From: Zygnema cylindricum
Lineage: Eukaryota > Streptophyta > Zygnematophyceae > Zygnematales > Zygnemataceae
Assembly (NCBI GenBank): GCA_037447655.1
Contig: JBBHKE010002066.1
Coordinates: 1 to 64,000 of the forward strand
Length of the DNA: 64,000 bases
Reading direction: 5' to 3'
A program made the position numbers and the translations under genes. Below the pieces are notes generated by a model that made no database searches, was not told the DNA's origin, and saw only the letters and a list, made by a program, of their open reading frames with translations. Shown here piece by piece: positions 1 to 11,923 of this stretch (positions are counted from its first letter, which is position 1; every line of letters begins with the position of its first letter).

Positions 1-71
1 AGAGAGAGAGGAGAGAGAGGAGAGAGAGGAGAAACAGAGAGAGAGGGAGGGAGAGATGGAGAGAGAGAGAC
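1..71. repeat. (GA)n microsatellite at window edge
   Basis: Nearly pure GA repeat with a few GGA interruptions. Read on the minus strand it directly follows the last visible ankyrin exon, so it is probably intronic. Confidence 0.9.
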
Positions 72-2351
72 CTGGTCACGTGCATCTGGATTGGCTCCTG
101 ATTCAAGAAGCATGATGAGCTCCACAATTCGGCCGCGCATCGCGGCCAAATGGAGAGCAGTTTGGCCCTCCTGCAAATAGGTGGCGAATGGGTATAAACG
201 GACATATTACAAGAAGAAACCATAGTCTATTAATTTTAATTATCGCACTTAGTCTACTAGTTATCTCCCTTGTGTATATATCAAAATAAACATAGCCTAT
301 CAATTATAGCACAGCGGACTCATCAAACGAAACATATATCTATTGATTTCACACATCACACGATAAACAGTGCATTAAATATCACTAATTGCACATGTGA
401 AAATAAACATAGTTGATTAATTATCGCACATTTTAAACATCAAAATAAACATAGATTATTAATTTTTGCACATCGTAGAATCAAATGAAATATCGGAAAC
501 TGAGTATCCCACTTTCCTCATTAGACATGAATTGAACTTCATTAAACATGGGAAAATTAATCGGTAGACATTAATTACAGTTTCACCACACCGCCCATTG
601 TTGTTAGTGTTAAAAAACACTAATTTGGTCGCGAATTTTTTTGGCCAAAAATCACAAAATAGAGTTAACAACATTATTTAAGGAAGTGGACCAAAATCTG
701 TCGCGTCACCTTGCACTAAATTAGTTTTGTTAATTCTAAGTCCGCGTTTACACTAATTTTTCTCTAACACTAATAACTATGGGCGGTGAATAATTGCTTA
801 ACAAACATTGAATTGAAAATAACGCTGAAAAGAAAACAACATTGAATCCAAAACACCATTTGAATCCAAAACAGCGTTGAATAAAAAAAATGTTGAAAAA
901 AAAATGATGTACAACAACGATGTTGAATAAAAAATAACATTTAAACAAAAACAACATTGAAGTGAATCAAAAAATGCAATGGACACCGCTCATCTGAACA
1001 AAAAAAATATGTCATACCGAAAATGTCATATAAAAAGAGCATCTCTACGACATAGTCTTACATATCTGGCATACCTGGCATCACTATCCATAATCAATCC
1101 TGTTTTAAATCAAAAACTTACTTGATCTTCCGAATCGATATCGATACCTCGCTCTATAAGGACCTTCACAACACCCGTACCTCCTCCCCAGACCGCATGA
1201 TGTAAAGCTGTCCAGTGCCCCTGAAAAAAAAAAAATCACTTTAATTTTTCCATCTGGTTAATAGACTAACAGTGAGAATTACACGAACTAAATTTAGCAT
1301 CACCAGTTGAAAAAAAATCTTAAAACCAGTTTTGAAAACTTAACCAGTTTTGTTTCAAAAGCTTTGGCGATAAATTCTCACCGACTTATCTTTCGCATCT
1401 GCTTTAGCCCCTTTGTTGAGCAAAATATCGACCATTTTATCATTTCCGAGTATCGCTGCTGCTTGAAGTGGGGTATGGCCATCCTGTAATTCCAAAGTGG
1501 TACTTTATTTTATTCGAAAATCGGCATAGTCAACAACTTTGGAATGGGTATATGAGGCAATATTAAGGATAGAATTTAAAATTACATTAGCTTGCAATTG
1601 GACGTATATGACCTTTAATCCAAAAATGGTACACCGCTCATCGTTATTAGCGTTAAAGATTTATTAGTGTTAATGCGAAATTAGAGTTATTAATACTAAT
1701 TTAGTGCAAGGAGACGTGGCAGATTGTAGTCTACGTCCTTAAATAATGTTGTTAACTCTATTTTGTGATTTTTGGCCAAAAAAAGTCGCGACCGAATCAG
1801 TGTTATTAACACTAATAACGACGAGTGGTGTAGTTTATTGTATTCGAAAATCGGCATAGTCAACAACTTTGGAATGGGTATATGAAGCAATATTAAGGAT
1901 AGAATTTAAAATTACATTATCTTGCGATCGGACGTATATGTGCAAGTGGGATTTGATGATTCCACAAAATTCAACTTCCTGAAATCATTAATTTATAGTT
2001 TTATATCATTATGCTTTGAACACAGAAATCTAGAGACGGGCTAATAGAAACCTCTCACATGGTCCAGACTTCCGAAAATGGTGGTCTCAAAAATCAGTGA
2101 ATGTTGCAACATCACATTGTAAGAAAAAATTCATGACCAATTTTCAGTGTTAAAAATGCTCGCTTTACTAATTTTAAGAGCGGAAACACTTTAAATAGAC
2201 CTACAAATAAGCAGAAAATGAAAGTAAACAATAAAAATATACTTACAGAATTCATTGCCTCTGTGTCTCCTCCTTTGTCGAGAAGTCGTAATAAATCCTC
2301 TACCTCTCCATTCTGTATACTCTGGTGGACGGCATTTGATAGCATGGAAAC
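72..2351 (-). CDS. Ankyrin-repeat protein gene, partial, four exons
   Basis: Four minus-strand exons are supported by splice sites and ankyrin motifs: 2247-2351, 1382-1483, 1122-1220 and 72-170. They encode 35, 34, 33 and 33 codons and all introns are phase 0. Exon 2 starts DGHTPLQAAAILGND, exon 3 GHWTALHHAVWGGG and exon 4 EGQTALHLAAMRGR, matching the TPLHxAA core and the LLxxGAxxxxxD end of ankyrin repeats. Acceptors read TTACAG, TTTCAG and TTGCAG. Donors are GTAAGT, GTGAGA, GTAAGT and a weak GTCTCT running into the GA microsatellite. Exon 1 (VSMLSNAVHQSIQNGEVEDL) looks like the degenerate first repeat. Neither the start codon nor the C-terminal part is visible. Ankyrin repeats bind other proteins; the partner and any catalytic domain are unknown. 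Introns carry a small TA-flanked element and a 107-bp duplication. Confidence 0.82.
589..788. mobile_element. TA-type MITE copy 1 (CACCGC ends)
   Basis: A 200-bp element with terminal inverted repeats: CACCGCCCATTGTTGTTAG at the left, and a right end whose complement reads CACCGCCCATAGTTATTAG. No open frame. It lies in an intron of the ankyrin gene. The flanking dinucleotides are not an intact TA pair, so the target duplication has probably decayed. Confidence 0.75.
1504..1610. repeat. 107-bp direct repeat, left copy
   Basis: This segment recurs at 1834-1940 with only a handful of differences. The two copies bracket a 199-bp MITE, so the local structure is repeat, MITE, repeat within an ankyrin-gene intron. 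Confidence 0.85.
1632..1830. mobile_element. TA-type MITE copy 2
   Basis: A 199-bp element with ends CACCGCTCATCGTTATTAG and, from the right, CACCACTCGTCGTTATTAG, flanked on both sides by TA. The TA target and long inverted ends point to a Tc1/mariner or Stowaway-like non-autonomous transposon; the superfamily is inferred. It has no transposase. Confidence 0.8.
1834..1940. repeat. 107-bp direct repeat, right copy
   Basis: Second copy of the 1504-1610 segment, offset by 330 bp, following the MITE. Confidence 0.85.
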
Positions 2352-2974
2352 CTGCACCACATATAGAGTATGTAAAAGGAACATTTACCACAATTCATAA
2401 AAAAAATTGCCGAAGAGTCAATTTTGAAGTCCATATTATGAAAGTATCGCACTCATCCACGCAGTTAAAGAAGAGAAATGCACATTTATCACAATTGATA
2501 CAATATTTCAAAGAGAGTGAATGTCGATTTTTTTTTTGTGGATGATTATGTAAATAATTAAATATCATACTCGTCCACACAGTTTATCAAGTATGAGAAA
2601 TGCATATTTTTCAAAAATGATACGATTTTTCCATCAGTCAAATGCACATAGTTTGAAATTAATCAGAAAGGAAAAACAAGGCACGAATAGTGTTGTTTTT
2701 AGCTTTTTCTATGAAACGAGCATAGTAAGACTAGCTGGGCTAGTTTTTAGCCTAGTTGTAAACAAGTCTTAAAACTGTTTGAAACTTCATTCCAATTTAA
2801 ACTTTTAAACTTATTAAATTTAATTAAACATTAAATCGTAAGGTGGACAACAATCCGCCACGTGTCCCTACATTAAATTAGTATGATGCATTCTAATTTC
2901 GCATTTACAATAATAAATCCTTTTTTTTTATAGCGATGAGCGGCGTAGTACACATTGGTACAAGGGGGAAGTAG

Positions 2975-3425
2975 GTAGAGGTGAACATAAACGTGAATGT
3001 AGTGAAAATGGAAAATGTAAAAGGAAATGTGAAATGGATATGGAAAAGTATATGTCGACGTTCATGTACATGGTGCATATAACTGTAAATATGAATGTAA
3101 ATGCAAATTTAAATGTGAATGGAAATGCGATGGAAATGCAAATGCAAACGTAAACGCAGATAGATATGTAAATGGAAATTTGAATGGGAATAGGAATGGA
3201 ATGGGAATGGAAATGGGAATGGGAATGTGAATTTAAATGTAAATGTAATAGGAAGTGAATGTGAACGTGGATGTGGATGTGAATGTGAATTGGGAATTGA
3301 GAAGTACGAATTCGAAATGCTCAACGTCAGATCCAAAATATAAAATGTAGATGTAAAATGTAGCAGGTAAATGCAAATAAAAATGCAAATGCCCAAATAC
3401 AAAATGGAAATGTGATTGTAATTGT
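2975..3425. repeat. Degenerate AAATG-type minisatellite
   Basis: About 450 bp built from imperfect 5-6 nt units of the form (G/A)AATG(T/G), with a strong purine bias on the plus strand. The open frame across it on the minus strand (PFPFPFPF, SHSHPHPRSHS) results from the repeat and is not a gene. Confidence 0.85.
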
Positions 3426-3691
3426 AATTGTTATTATTGCAGCACTATTGGTAATTTGCCAAAATCGCATAAAAAACTAATCATATTTTAATCATTTTTT
3501 TTTTTTAAATTCAAGGTTCACATTGTTGGAGAAATCGTTGAAACTAAATTTCCGGACAGAATAATTATGCTGAAAATGTCCATCAGTTTCATTATTATTT
3601 ATAATTTTTACTTTTTTCAGTCTTTTCCAGATGCAATCCTCAACATATAAAGTAAGACGAATACTTATCTAAGAAACGCTTAAACATACAT

Positions 3692-3694
<3 letters not shown>

Positions 3695-3726
<32 letters not shown>
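3695..3726. repeat. (AT)n microsatellite
   Basis: Sixteen AT units, followed by an inverted repeat whose arms are CCCTTATATATATG and CATATAAGGG. Confidence 0.9.
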
Positions 3727-3731
<5 letters not shown>

Positions 3732-4248
3732 ATATATATGTACATATAAGGGATGTAATTCGTCGCATTCAATTTACCCCATTAACTATTAAAAACGTCA
3801 AACTATTTTTCGTCAACAGCCAATTCGCCGCTTACCATACTATTTACAGATTTAAATCCCTCGCTGTAGATCCCTTAAAGTCTTAAAGAAAAAACTCAGA
3901 AAAGGAAACCTGCAGAAATATTATTCAATCCAGGGGCTTCCTTTGGCTAATTATTCTCTCCAGAAATGTACAATTGCAAAACTCTTAACTTCTTCAGAAA
4001 CCTTTCTAAGTTAAAAAAAATGTTAGTTTCTCCACAAAGTTTCTTAAACTAGACGAACTTGTTATCTTCTCCACAGAAGTGTCGTAACTTGCAAACCTTC
4101 TTATCTTTTCTTTATAAATTGCAAAACTTGTATTTTTTTCCAAACCTGCTTGTATTTTTTTTTTAAACTCTTGTAACTGCAAAGCTTCTTATTTTTCTCC
4201 AGAAAATGTTGTAAACTACAAAAATATTTCAGTGCATTTGTAAGAAGT

Positions 4249-4623
4249 TTGGCAATTATGAATAGACGTTTCCAGCCGATCGCAGGCTGCAGGAAAGCCA
4301 TGTTGGCAACTGAGTTCCAAGAAAACGTAATTAAGAATCAGTACTCTCTTAAACAAGCCGAATGGACAATATCTGGTAGAAAGTACATATTCTATACAAG
4401 AATGGGATATATATTCGGGACGGAACTTGTTTCGAAGGACGTCATCGAAAGGCTGCTGAAGGAAAAGTATAGAATCAATGAAGCGTGCACGTGTGAATAT
4501 TCTCGCACTAAAAAAGAGTACAGATTGTTACGAAAACGTACGGCGTCTACTAAACAACCTGCGGTACTTCTAGTCTACAGTACACCGCGCATCGTAATTA
4601 GAGTAATGAAAAAATTAGAGTAA
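4249..4623 (+). CDS. Uncharacterised 124-aa open frame
   Basis: Unrecognised open frame. The first part, MNRRFQPIAGCRKAMLATEF, is of ordinary amino-acid composition, not a simple repeat. The last roughly 14 codons lie inside a TA-type MITE that starts at 4583, so the annotated stop is MITE-derived and the natural end is lost or the frame is fortuitous. No signal peptide, membrane segment or known domain is seen. It could be an exon of a larger gene or a relic. Confidence 0.2.
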   Translation: MAIMNRRFQPIAGCRKAMLATEFQENVIKNQYSLKQAEWTISGRKYIFYTRMGYIFGTELVSKDVIERLLKEKYRINEACTCEYSRTKKEYRLLRKRTASTKQPAVLLVYSTPRIVIRVMKKLE

Positions 4624-5083
4624 AAAAAGAGAAAAAAATAATTAGAGCAATTTACTCTAGTTTATGTGATAGAGCTGTTTCAAAAAGGAATTTACTCTAA
4701 TTTATGCGGTGTACTCTAATTTGGCAAGTTAATATCCTCTACTGTAAATAAGGTATTCGTACAGAATCTGACAGTAAGTACAGTTTATCGTCACTATGAC
4801 GTTCGCACTACGCGTTTTGTTAAAACGCAGTTACATGATAATGGCCTGTATTAAATCATTATTCGTACTTTTTTACTTATAAAAGTACAACTTTGCACGG
4901 TCGGACGTCGTCCGTAATCCACACTATGTAAAACGAACATATATTAGAATTAAAAACGCTAATTAAACCTTACCTAAATTAGAATAATGAAAAAATTAGA
5001 ATCGATTACTCTATTTGATGTGATAGAGTCAAAATTTCGAGCGACCGAATTAGAGTAATTTACTCTAATTACGATTCGCGGTG
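4583..5083. mobile_element. TA-type MITE copy 3 (longer subfamily)
   Basis: A 501-bp element between TA dinucleotides, with ends CACCGCGCATCGTAATTAGAG and CTCTAATTACGATTCGCGGTG. Part of its interior is repeated at about 16,036-16,268. No open frame of note. Confidence 0.72.
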
Positions 5084-5093
5084 TACTGTACTA

Positions 5094-5583
5094 CACCGTG
5101 AATCGCTATTAGCGTACATGACGCTAATTGGGGTACCCCTTTTTTTGGGGCAAATTCTCAAATAGAATAAAGTACGCTAAATGTTTTTGCACGTTATTTG
5201 AGGTACCCCGCTCTATGCGGTTCATAACTGTAATTTAGTGTCCTTTTAAATAGTGTGGTGTACGGACTGTCAGATCTGTAATATTTCGTACATTTTTAAA
5301 TTTAAAAGTACAGAAAATGTAATAATATATAATTGCGTAAATATTTTCCGGCATACGCAGATGTAAAAAAAAACGCGACGGCGTACGATTTGAACAATTT
5401 CGTACATCTACATGTTTTAGTGTGGACATATTACGTGCCAAATTTTTTTAAAAAACAGTTTACAAATTAGAGTACATGATAAATTAGTATCATGGTGTAC
5501 CCGAAAAAACACAATTTACCGTAAAGTACGCTAATTGTTTCATTACGCTATATTTTTTATTACGCTAATAGCGATTCACGGTG
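5094..5583. mobile_element. TA-type MITE copy 4
   Basis: A 490-bp element with near-perfect ends CACCGTGAATCGCTATTAGCG and CGCTAATAGCGATTCACGGTG, flanked by TA on both sides. It begins only 10 bp after copy 3 ends. Non-coding. Confidence 0.8.
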
Positions 5584-6376
5584 TACCGTAGTAAATACAC
5601 TTTCTTTGAAGGTTCCAAAAAGTACGATCATCCCCTCATTCGATCTTTTTGGGAGACAACATAGAAACAGTACACCGCGAATCGTTATTGGTTTAAGATA
5701 AATTATTAGAGTGAAGCAAAAGATAGTGTTATTAGCTCTATTTTAGGTTCAAGGGCTTAAAGCCAACAAAAATTAACGCTAATTTATACATCTAACACTA
5801 ATTTGGATGACCATATTGTAGCCGATAGTCCGTGTTCGATAGTCCATAGTCGACGTTTGAACATGTGAGAACAGGTTCGCACGCTATATCATTAAGAATC
5901 AAATTTCACCTGTACTAGCGTAGAGGAAGACACAGAATTGCTAATTATATTTTAAGTTCGAGGGTCAAAATTTAGGGGCTCCGAATTGGTGCTATTAAGT
6001 TCATCATGATATTTAGTGGAAATCAGGCTCTACGACACAGTACACTTGCCAAACTACAGTACAGTACTGTACCTAATTGGAAGATTCGTACTAATCTCAC
6101 ACAGCGCCAAAATTGCTGATGCCCAAGATCCTCCCTTGTTGAAATCCGCACTGGTATGACAAGATACTGTCGCGAATAAAGGTCTTTCAGGAGGTTCAGC
6201 ATTGGTTTGAAGGACTTTGGAAGATTTGTACATTGCCGTCCAATTGTCGTATCTTCGTGTGAAAGTGGGCCTTTCAAAATATGTCGTTTTCCAAATCGAT
6301 CAATCGACGGCAAGTAATACTTGCTCCAGTATCCGATTGCAATGAAACTTTTGACCCTATCTCGAAATCCAAATCA
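5584..6376. other. No confident gene
   Basis: A single CACCGC-type end lies at 5673, probably a broken MITE. A minus-strand open frame at 6023-6313 (starting MPSIDRFGKRHILKG) has ordinary composition but matches nothing I recognise. Confidence 0.4.
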
Positions 6377-6384
6377 ATTCATAC

Positions 6385-6889
6385 CATAGTTCAAAAGTAG
6401 GCGTTTTTATGGTAGGCCTTTGGTAGGCGCACAAAACTTGGCACAAAACTCGCGTAGAGTAGGCATACTGTATGTGTGTGCGTTTGTGCACACTTTTGTA
6501 CAAACGTACGAATCTGACGTATGATCATAGTAAGCGCACGCCGCTGGACGAAATTTTCAGCGAACTGACACAGCGTAGGATGAGTTGTGTTATGGGCTTT
6601 TCATGTGATCTTCTTAGATCGCTAATTTGATCAGCGACCGTCCGATCGTCCAAATCTGACGGTTTAAATAAAAAATACCTCAAAACTCACAGAATTTTTT
6701 TTTTTGTCCGAATGTTTTTCAAAATTTAGACATGACGTTTAATTCTCTATCGATCGATGTGCAACTCAACCCTGTTACTATTTTTTTTCATTTTGCGACA
6801 AATACAATATGGGTCTTAAGGCCATATTGTATGTTTTGCGTACAATAGGCATATTGTATGGGCCTACTTTCACCTACTTTTGAACTATG
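6385..6889 (+). mobile_element. 8-bp-TSD MITE copy 1 (CATAGTTCAAAAGTAGG ends)
   Basis: A 505-bp element starting CATAGTTCAAAAGTAGGCG and ending CACCTACTTTTGAACTATG. The 8-bp sequence ATTCATAC occurs immediately on both sides (6377-6384 and 6890-6897). An 8-bp duplication is typical of hAT elements (also P and Merlin). No transposase frame. Confidence 0.88.
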
Positions 6890-7022
6890 ATTCATACAGT
6901 TTTTGTCGCTTCCTTTCAAATCCAAATCAATTCACACAGTTTTTGTCGCTTCCTTTCAGTGATGATATCAAATTCCAAGAACTGGACGTTTTGTTAGGAT
7001 TTACATTTTACAATGTTTGAAT

Positions 7023-7288
7023 TATAGTTCAAACATAGGCGTTTTATGGTAGGCCTTTGATAGGCGCAAGTTGTGTTATGGGCTTTTCATGTGATCATCT
7101 TAGATCGCTACTTTGATCAGCGACCATCCGATGACGTTTAATTCTTTATCGAACGATGTGCAACTCAATCGTGTTACTTTTTTTTTTCATTTTGCGAACA
7201 ATACAATATGGGTCTTAAGGTCATATTGTATGTTTTGCATACAATAGGCATATTGTATGGGCCTACTTTCACCTACTTTTGAACTATG
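7023..7288 (+). mobile_element. 8-bp-TSD MITE copy 2, internally deleted
   Basis: A 266-bp copy of the same family with perfect 8-bp duplications GTTTGAAT at 7015-7022 and 7289-7296. The left end is mutated (TATAGTTC for CATAGTTC). The centre is deleted relative to copies 1 and 4. Confidence 0.88.
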
Positions 7289-7304
7289 GTTTGAATCTAT
7301 GTTT

Positions 7305-7761
7305 CATAGTTCAAAAGTAGGCGTTTTTTGGTAGGCCTTTTGTAGGCTACCTTTAGCGTAAGTTGTGTTACGAGCTTTCCATGTGATCTTCTTAGATCGC
7401 TACTTTCATCAGCGACCGTCCGATCGTCCGAATCTGACGATATGTTTATCGTAATTTGTGTTATGGGCTTTTCATGTGATCTTCTTAGATCATTACTTTC
7501 ATCAACGACCGTCAGATCGTCCAAATCTGACGGTTTAAATAAAAAGTCGCTCAAAACTCACAGAAAAAGATTTTTTTGTCCGATTTATTTTTCAAATTTA
7601 GACATGACGTTTAATTCTCTATCGATCGATGTGCAACTCAATCCTGTTACTATTTTATTTCATTTTGCGGCCAAAACAATATGGGTCTTAAGGCCATATT
7701 GTATGTTTTGCATACAATAGGCATATTGTGTGGGCGTACGATCACCTTCTTTTGAACTATG
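7305..7761 (+). mobile_element. 8-bp-TSD MITE copy 3
   Basis: A 457-bp copy flanked by CTATGTTT at 7297-7304 and 7762-7769. It sits 16 bp from copy 2: the two duplications abut with no spacer. The block around GTGATCTTCTTAGATC is present twice inside this copy (about 7380-7440 and 7476-7530), an internal tandem duplication. Confidence 0.88.
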
Positions 7762-7769
7762 CTATGTTT

Positions 7770-9992
7770 ACATAATGATGGTTCGTAGTTAATGTTGTTT
7801 AGATTTTGGTGGTGCGTCACTTCGCGGATTTGGTTTGTTTCGTTTAGTTTGATTTCGTATTTCGTGCGTGTGCGTTTCACGTGTACACGATTAGATTAGA
7901 TTAGCTTTGATTTCATTTTTTTATTTACTTTTGTGTAGTACCATATTTGCGCCTAAGTACATTTTGACGCTTGTAGAGCTAGTGTTCTAGATTGTTTATG
8001 CGGCGAAGTTAAAAAGCCATCGTGTGAGTGTGGTAGAATCAATTAGGAGAAAACTGAGGGAGAAAATTACAGGAGAATCAAGATAGAGAATTTTATGAGC
8101 AATGTAAATATAATGTTTGAGTAAAGGGAGAGATAATTTGAGTTTATGACATTTAATTTTCAATTTTCCTCTATCTTGGATTATGAGCTTTCAATGTGTT
8201 GTAATGTTTGATTTGATTTTAATTTCGCTTCCGCATTGAGACATTTGAGTGATTGTGACCGCATTACGATTGACTTTTATTCCTGTCACGTTTAAGGGCA
8301 CTTTCCCATGTAACCGAAGCTTAGTCTTGTTACGTTATTTTTTAGCAAAGATTTTCCGTACTACTTTCAGAGCGTTCCGTTGTAACGCAATGGAATTGTT
8401 AATTTACATTGTGACGGATGTAGACGTGGGTGTAATTATGGCGTCTCTAGACGACTACAAAACCTGCGACAATTGATGACATTTACAAAATAGCAACGGT
8501 TGTAGTTGTCTAGTTTATTGTAACATTGTAGATGTTTAAGGTTTGTGACGTTTTGACGTCACGCTCACTTATGATAGCGTCGACGTCACTAATACCAAAA
8601 CTTTCCACCATAGTTTCTTGGTTTTATTTTTTCGTCCTTTCTCACTCGCCTTGCCATTAGAATACACCCAAAGACAGTCAAAAGTACTATTTTTCAAAGA
8701 TATTTCATTTGATACCGTTCTTGACGACTTTCATTAGAAGAATTCTAAGATAAACGTGGTATTGGGAGAGTGTGGATAAAAGAGGCGCCTTCACAGACTT
8801 CGCTTTTGATGAAATGACGTCCGTTGGTCGAGGCCCCTCCACGGCCCCTGTACCGAAAAAAGTGCATGGAAAAAAGTACGCACGGGTTGGAAACGTGTAG
8901 TGGGTTTTTTTTTTGAACTCCCCGCATAAACGTTTTCCAAAACCTCCGACGCTTGCCAAAAAGTCAACATATTCGTTGGCATCATGGAAGTTTAGTTAAA
9001 ATCACCTCGTGAGGTGATTTAAGTAAGAGTTTGAAGATGAGCTGGAGGCACGCGAAAGTGGGTTGAAACGCGCTAGAGGACAAACTGCAGTACATTTAAA
9101 GTTTCAGTGATGCAAATTGTACTATGGTAATTTCAATTTTTTGGTACGGTGCGGGTTTTCTTGTTGAGCGCTAAGTTTTGGAGAAAAACGACAGAAAAAA
9201 ACCCTAATGCCCCAAGAGAACTAAATGTACGGAAAACGGTCATCTGTTATAAATTTTCGTAAAGTTTTGTAAAACTGCGACACATAGTAGTACTAAGTAG
9301 TGTGGTTTTTTTTCCTTTTTCACATATTTTTGTAGTGCCTTCTTTTGGCTTGTGGATAATCGATAAATTGGTACGATATATCGAAATCGGTGTTATCACC
9401 GAGAAAAGACCGGTAATATGGTTTTTTTTTTGCGATAACACCGGAACGGATAATTATCGATAATAATTGTGCGGTTTCGTACTGTGCGAGTGCGCGGTAT
9501 ATTCCGTCGTATTGAGGCATCCTTATTCCGTTACACATATTACATAACATTTTGTTACACGTGACAAGCCACGCTATATACAGTAAAAAAATATTATACA
9601 GGGTATTATAAAATACTATTATATAGCGTACTATGTTTTTTCCACTTATCGCCGATGAGGAATTTGTTAGTCTCAGAGCGATATATCGGAACCCTTGGCC
9701 GTTCGGTAACCGATACCTATCGATATCGATGTTATCGCGATAAATTTCTTACCGATACACAACACTAGACTAATTACAATTTTTGACTTCCGGTCTTAAT
9801 AATTATCCAATGTCCTTATGTGCCACGTGGCGAGGTAATGTAAGCATTAACAGTGGCCCCAAAATCGGGTCTCAAACGACTTTGTTATGACTCCAATGTT
9901 GCGTATCGCTTTATCCGTGGCCGACTGATTAGTTATTTACCATATTTCCGATTCACCCATACAACGATTCCACAATGTCACCGGCAAGGTGT
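7770..9992. other. No confident gene
   Basis: Over 2 kb without a recognisable exon. A short minus-strand frame at 8705-8959 (MASVGGFGKRLCGEFKKK) is unrecognised. Near 9650-9760 there is a run of GATA/CGATATCG-rich sequence. A TGCCACGTGGCG G-box variant lies at 9821-9832. Confidence 0.4.
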
Positions 9993-10000
9993 CATTGGAC

Positions 10001-10569
10001 CATAGTTCAAAAGTAGGCGTTTTTATGGTAGGCATTTGATAGGGGCACAAAGCTTGGCACAAAACTTGGCACAAAACTCGCGTAGAGTAAGCATACTGTA
10101 TGTGTATGCGTTGTGCACACTTGTACAAACGTACGAATCTGACGTATCATCATAGTACAGCGCACGCCGCCGGACGAAATTTTTTAGCGAACTGACCGTA
10201 GGATGACATTCCGCGGAAAAAAAAACTCGGAAAAAAAAACGCGGACGTAAGTCCTATTGTAAGCGGTGTTATGGGATTTTTATGTGATCTTCTTAGATCG
10301 CTACTTTGATCAGCGACCGTCTGAACGTCCAAATATGACAATTTAAATAAAAAATACCTCAAATCTCACCTAAAAATAAAAATTTGTCCAAATGTTTTTC
10401 AAAATTTAGACATGACGTTTAATTCTCTATCAATCGATGTGCAACTCAACCCTGTTACTATTATTTTTCATTTTGCAACAAATACAATATGGGTCTTAAC
10501 GCGATATTGTATGTTTTGCGTACAATAGGCATATTGTATGGGCCTACTTTCACCTACTTTTGAACTATG
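10001..10569 (+). mobile_element. 8-bp-TSD MITE copy 4
   Basis: A 569-bp copy with both ends intact (CATAGTTCAAAAGTAGGCG and CCTACTTTTGAACTATG). The flanking octamers (CATTGGAC, AATATAAC) do not match, suggesting later rearrangement or an older insertion. Confidence 0.82.
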
Positions 10570-11351
10570 AATATAACTTGTATAAAAAAATAACTCTCTC
10601 TCTCTCATATAAAGGGATTGGTTATAGCGCTAAGCTTAATGTGCGGCAGTTACTCTATATATTTATTGCCTCTTATAGTTCGCGTATTATACGGTAATAC
10701 ATTATATAATGCTACAGTACAGTACCGAAGCAATTGTTTCGCATGTTTAACCAATGGCGTTAAACTACAGTACTGTAGCGTACTGTAACTGTCAGGAACC
10801 ACGGAGTGTATGTGCGTATCTTTTTTTTTTACTAAGCATTGGAAAACGCCAAAATGGTCAAGTAATTTTCGTGGGTCTTAAATTTCACATGAGGGAGAAA
10901 AGGAAAATCCAACGACGACAAGTAAATGAGAATTTAAAAAAGATAAGAAAACGTACAGTTTTGGACGATCGGATTCCGAATCCTATTAGAACCGTACACC
11001 AGAAACGACAAATATTTTGACGGTCCGATACAAGAAGGCAAGATGAGTTTGAAAGTGGACAAGTTGATGATAACAACTCCTGTCAGTTTGTTTGGAAGTA
11101 AGGCCTCGCGGAATCTCCAAGGAAATCAAACTTTGGATAAGAAATAAATGACGAAGAACAAACGTTAAAGTAAACTAGATTTCAAAAAGTGCGATGGAAA
11201 AATCCATCAAGGTACAAAGGGGTTCAAAAAGAGGAAATAGACGCTTAATGCTAAATAATAGCCAAAGGAAATTAAGGTAAAGAAAACAAGTGAAGACACC
11301 GAATCTAACTAAAACAACTGCCAAAACAAACACAATTTTCAGCGTCCAATT
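10570..11351. other. Intergenic; weak basic open frame
   Basis: Contains a plus-strand 88-aa frame (10,754-11,020) with a Lys/Arg-rich second half (MREKRKIQRRQVNENLKK). No domain is recognised and no splice context was found, so it is not called as a gene. Confidence 0.35.
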
Positions 11352-11855
11352 CATAGTTCAAATGTAGGTGAAAATAGGCCAATAGCGTATGCCTATTGTA
11401 CGCAAAACATACAATATGGCCTTAAGACCCATTTGGTCGAAAAATGAAAAATAATAGTAGCAGACTAACACAATCGATCGATAGAGAATTAAACGTCATG
11501 TCTAACTTTTGAAAAACACTCGGACAAATCTATATTTTTCCGTGAGTTTTGAGGTATTATTTATTTAAACCGTCAGATTTGGACGATCGGACGGTCGCTG
11601 ATCAAAGTAGAGATCTAAGAGTCACATGAAGTCATAACAAACTAAATAGGACTGCGTCCACGTTTTTTTTTCTGTATTTTCCGCGGAATTCATCTACCGT
11701 GTCAGTTCGTTAAATTTCGTCGGCGGCGGCGCTGTACTATGATATATGTCCTACTTCGTACAAGGTGTGCTGCACACCTGTCAGTATGCTTACTCTACAC
11801 GAGTTTTGTGCACCTACCAAAGGCCTACCATAAAAATGCCTAATTTTGAACTATG
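11352..11855 (-). mobile_element. 8-bp-TSD MITE copy 5, inverted
   Basis: A 504-bp copy in reverse orientation, from CATAGTTCAAATGTAGGTG to CCTAATTTTGAACTATG. Flanking octamers GTCCAATT and GTTATATT agree at five of eight positions, consistent with a decayed duplication. Confidence 0.8.
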
Positions 11856-11923
11856 GTTATATTGCTTCAAACGCGTAATATTCGGTCGGGCAACCAATTA
11901 GGAGCAAGAACGTACATTAAAAT

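Larger units (their letters stand above)
2352..4248. other. Non-coding stretch with simple repeats
   Basis: No gene recognised. It holds what looks like a decayed right end of a TA-type MITE (near 2860-2945, ending GAGCGGCG then TA) and the AAATG-type minisatellite and AT repeat listed separately. Upstream exons of the ankyrin gene may lie here but none could be identified. Confidence 0.5.

Noticed and set aside
3109-3402. 97-aa minus-strand frame rich in Phe, Pro and His
   Set aside because: It is the AAATG-type minisatellite read on the other strand; no unique sequence.
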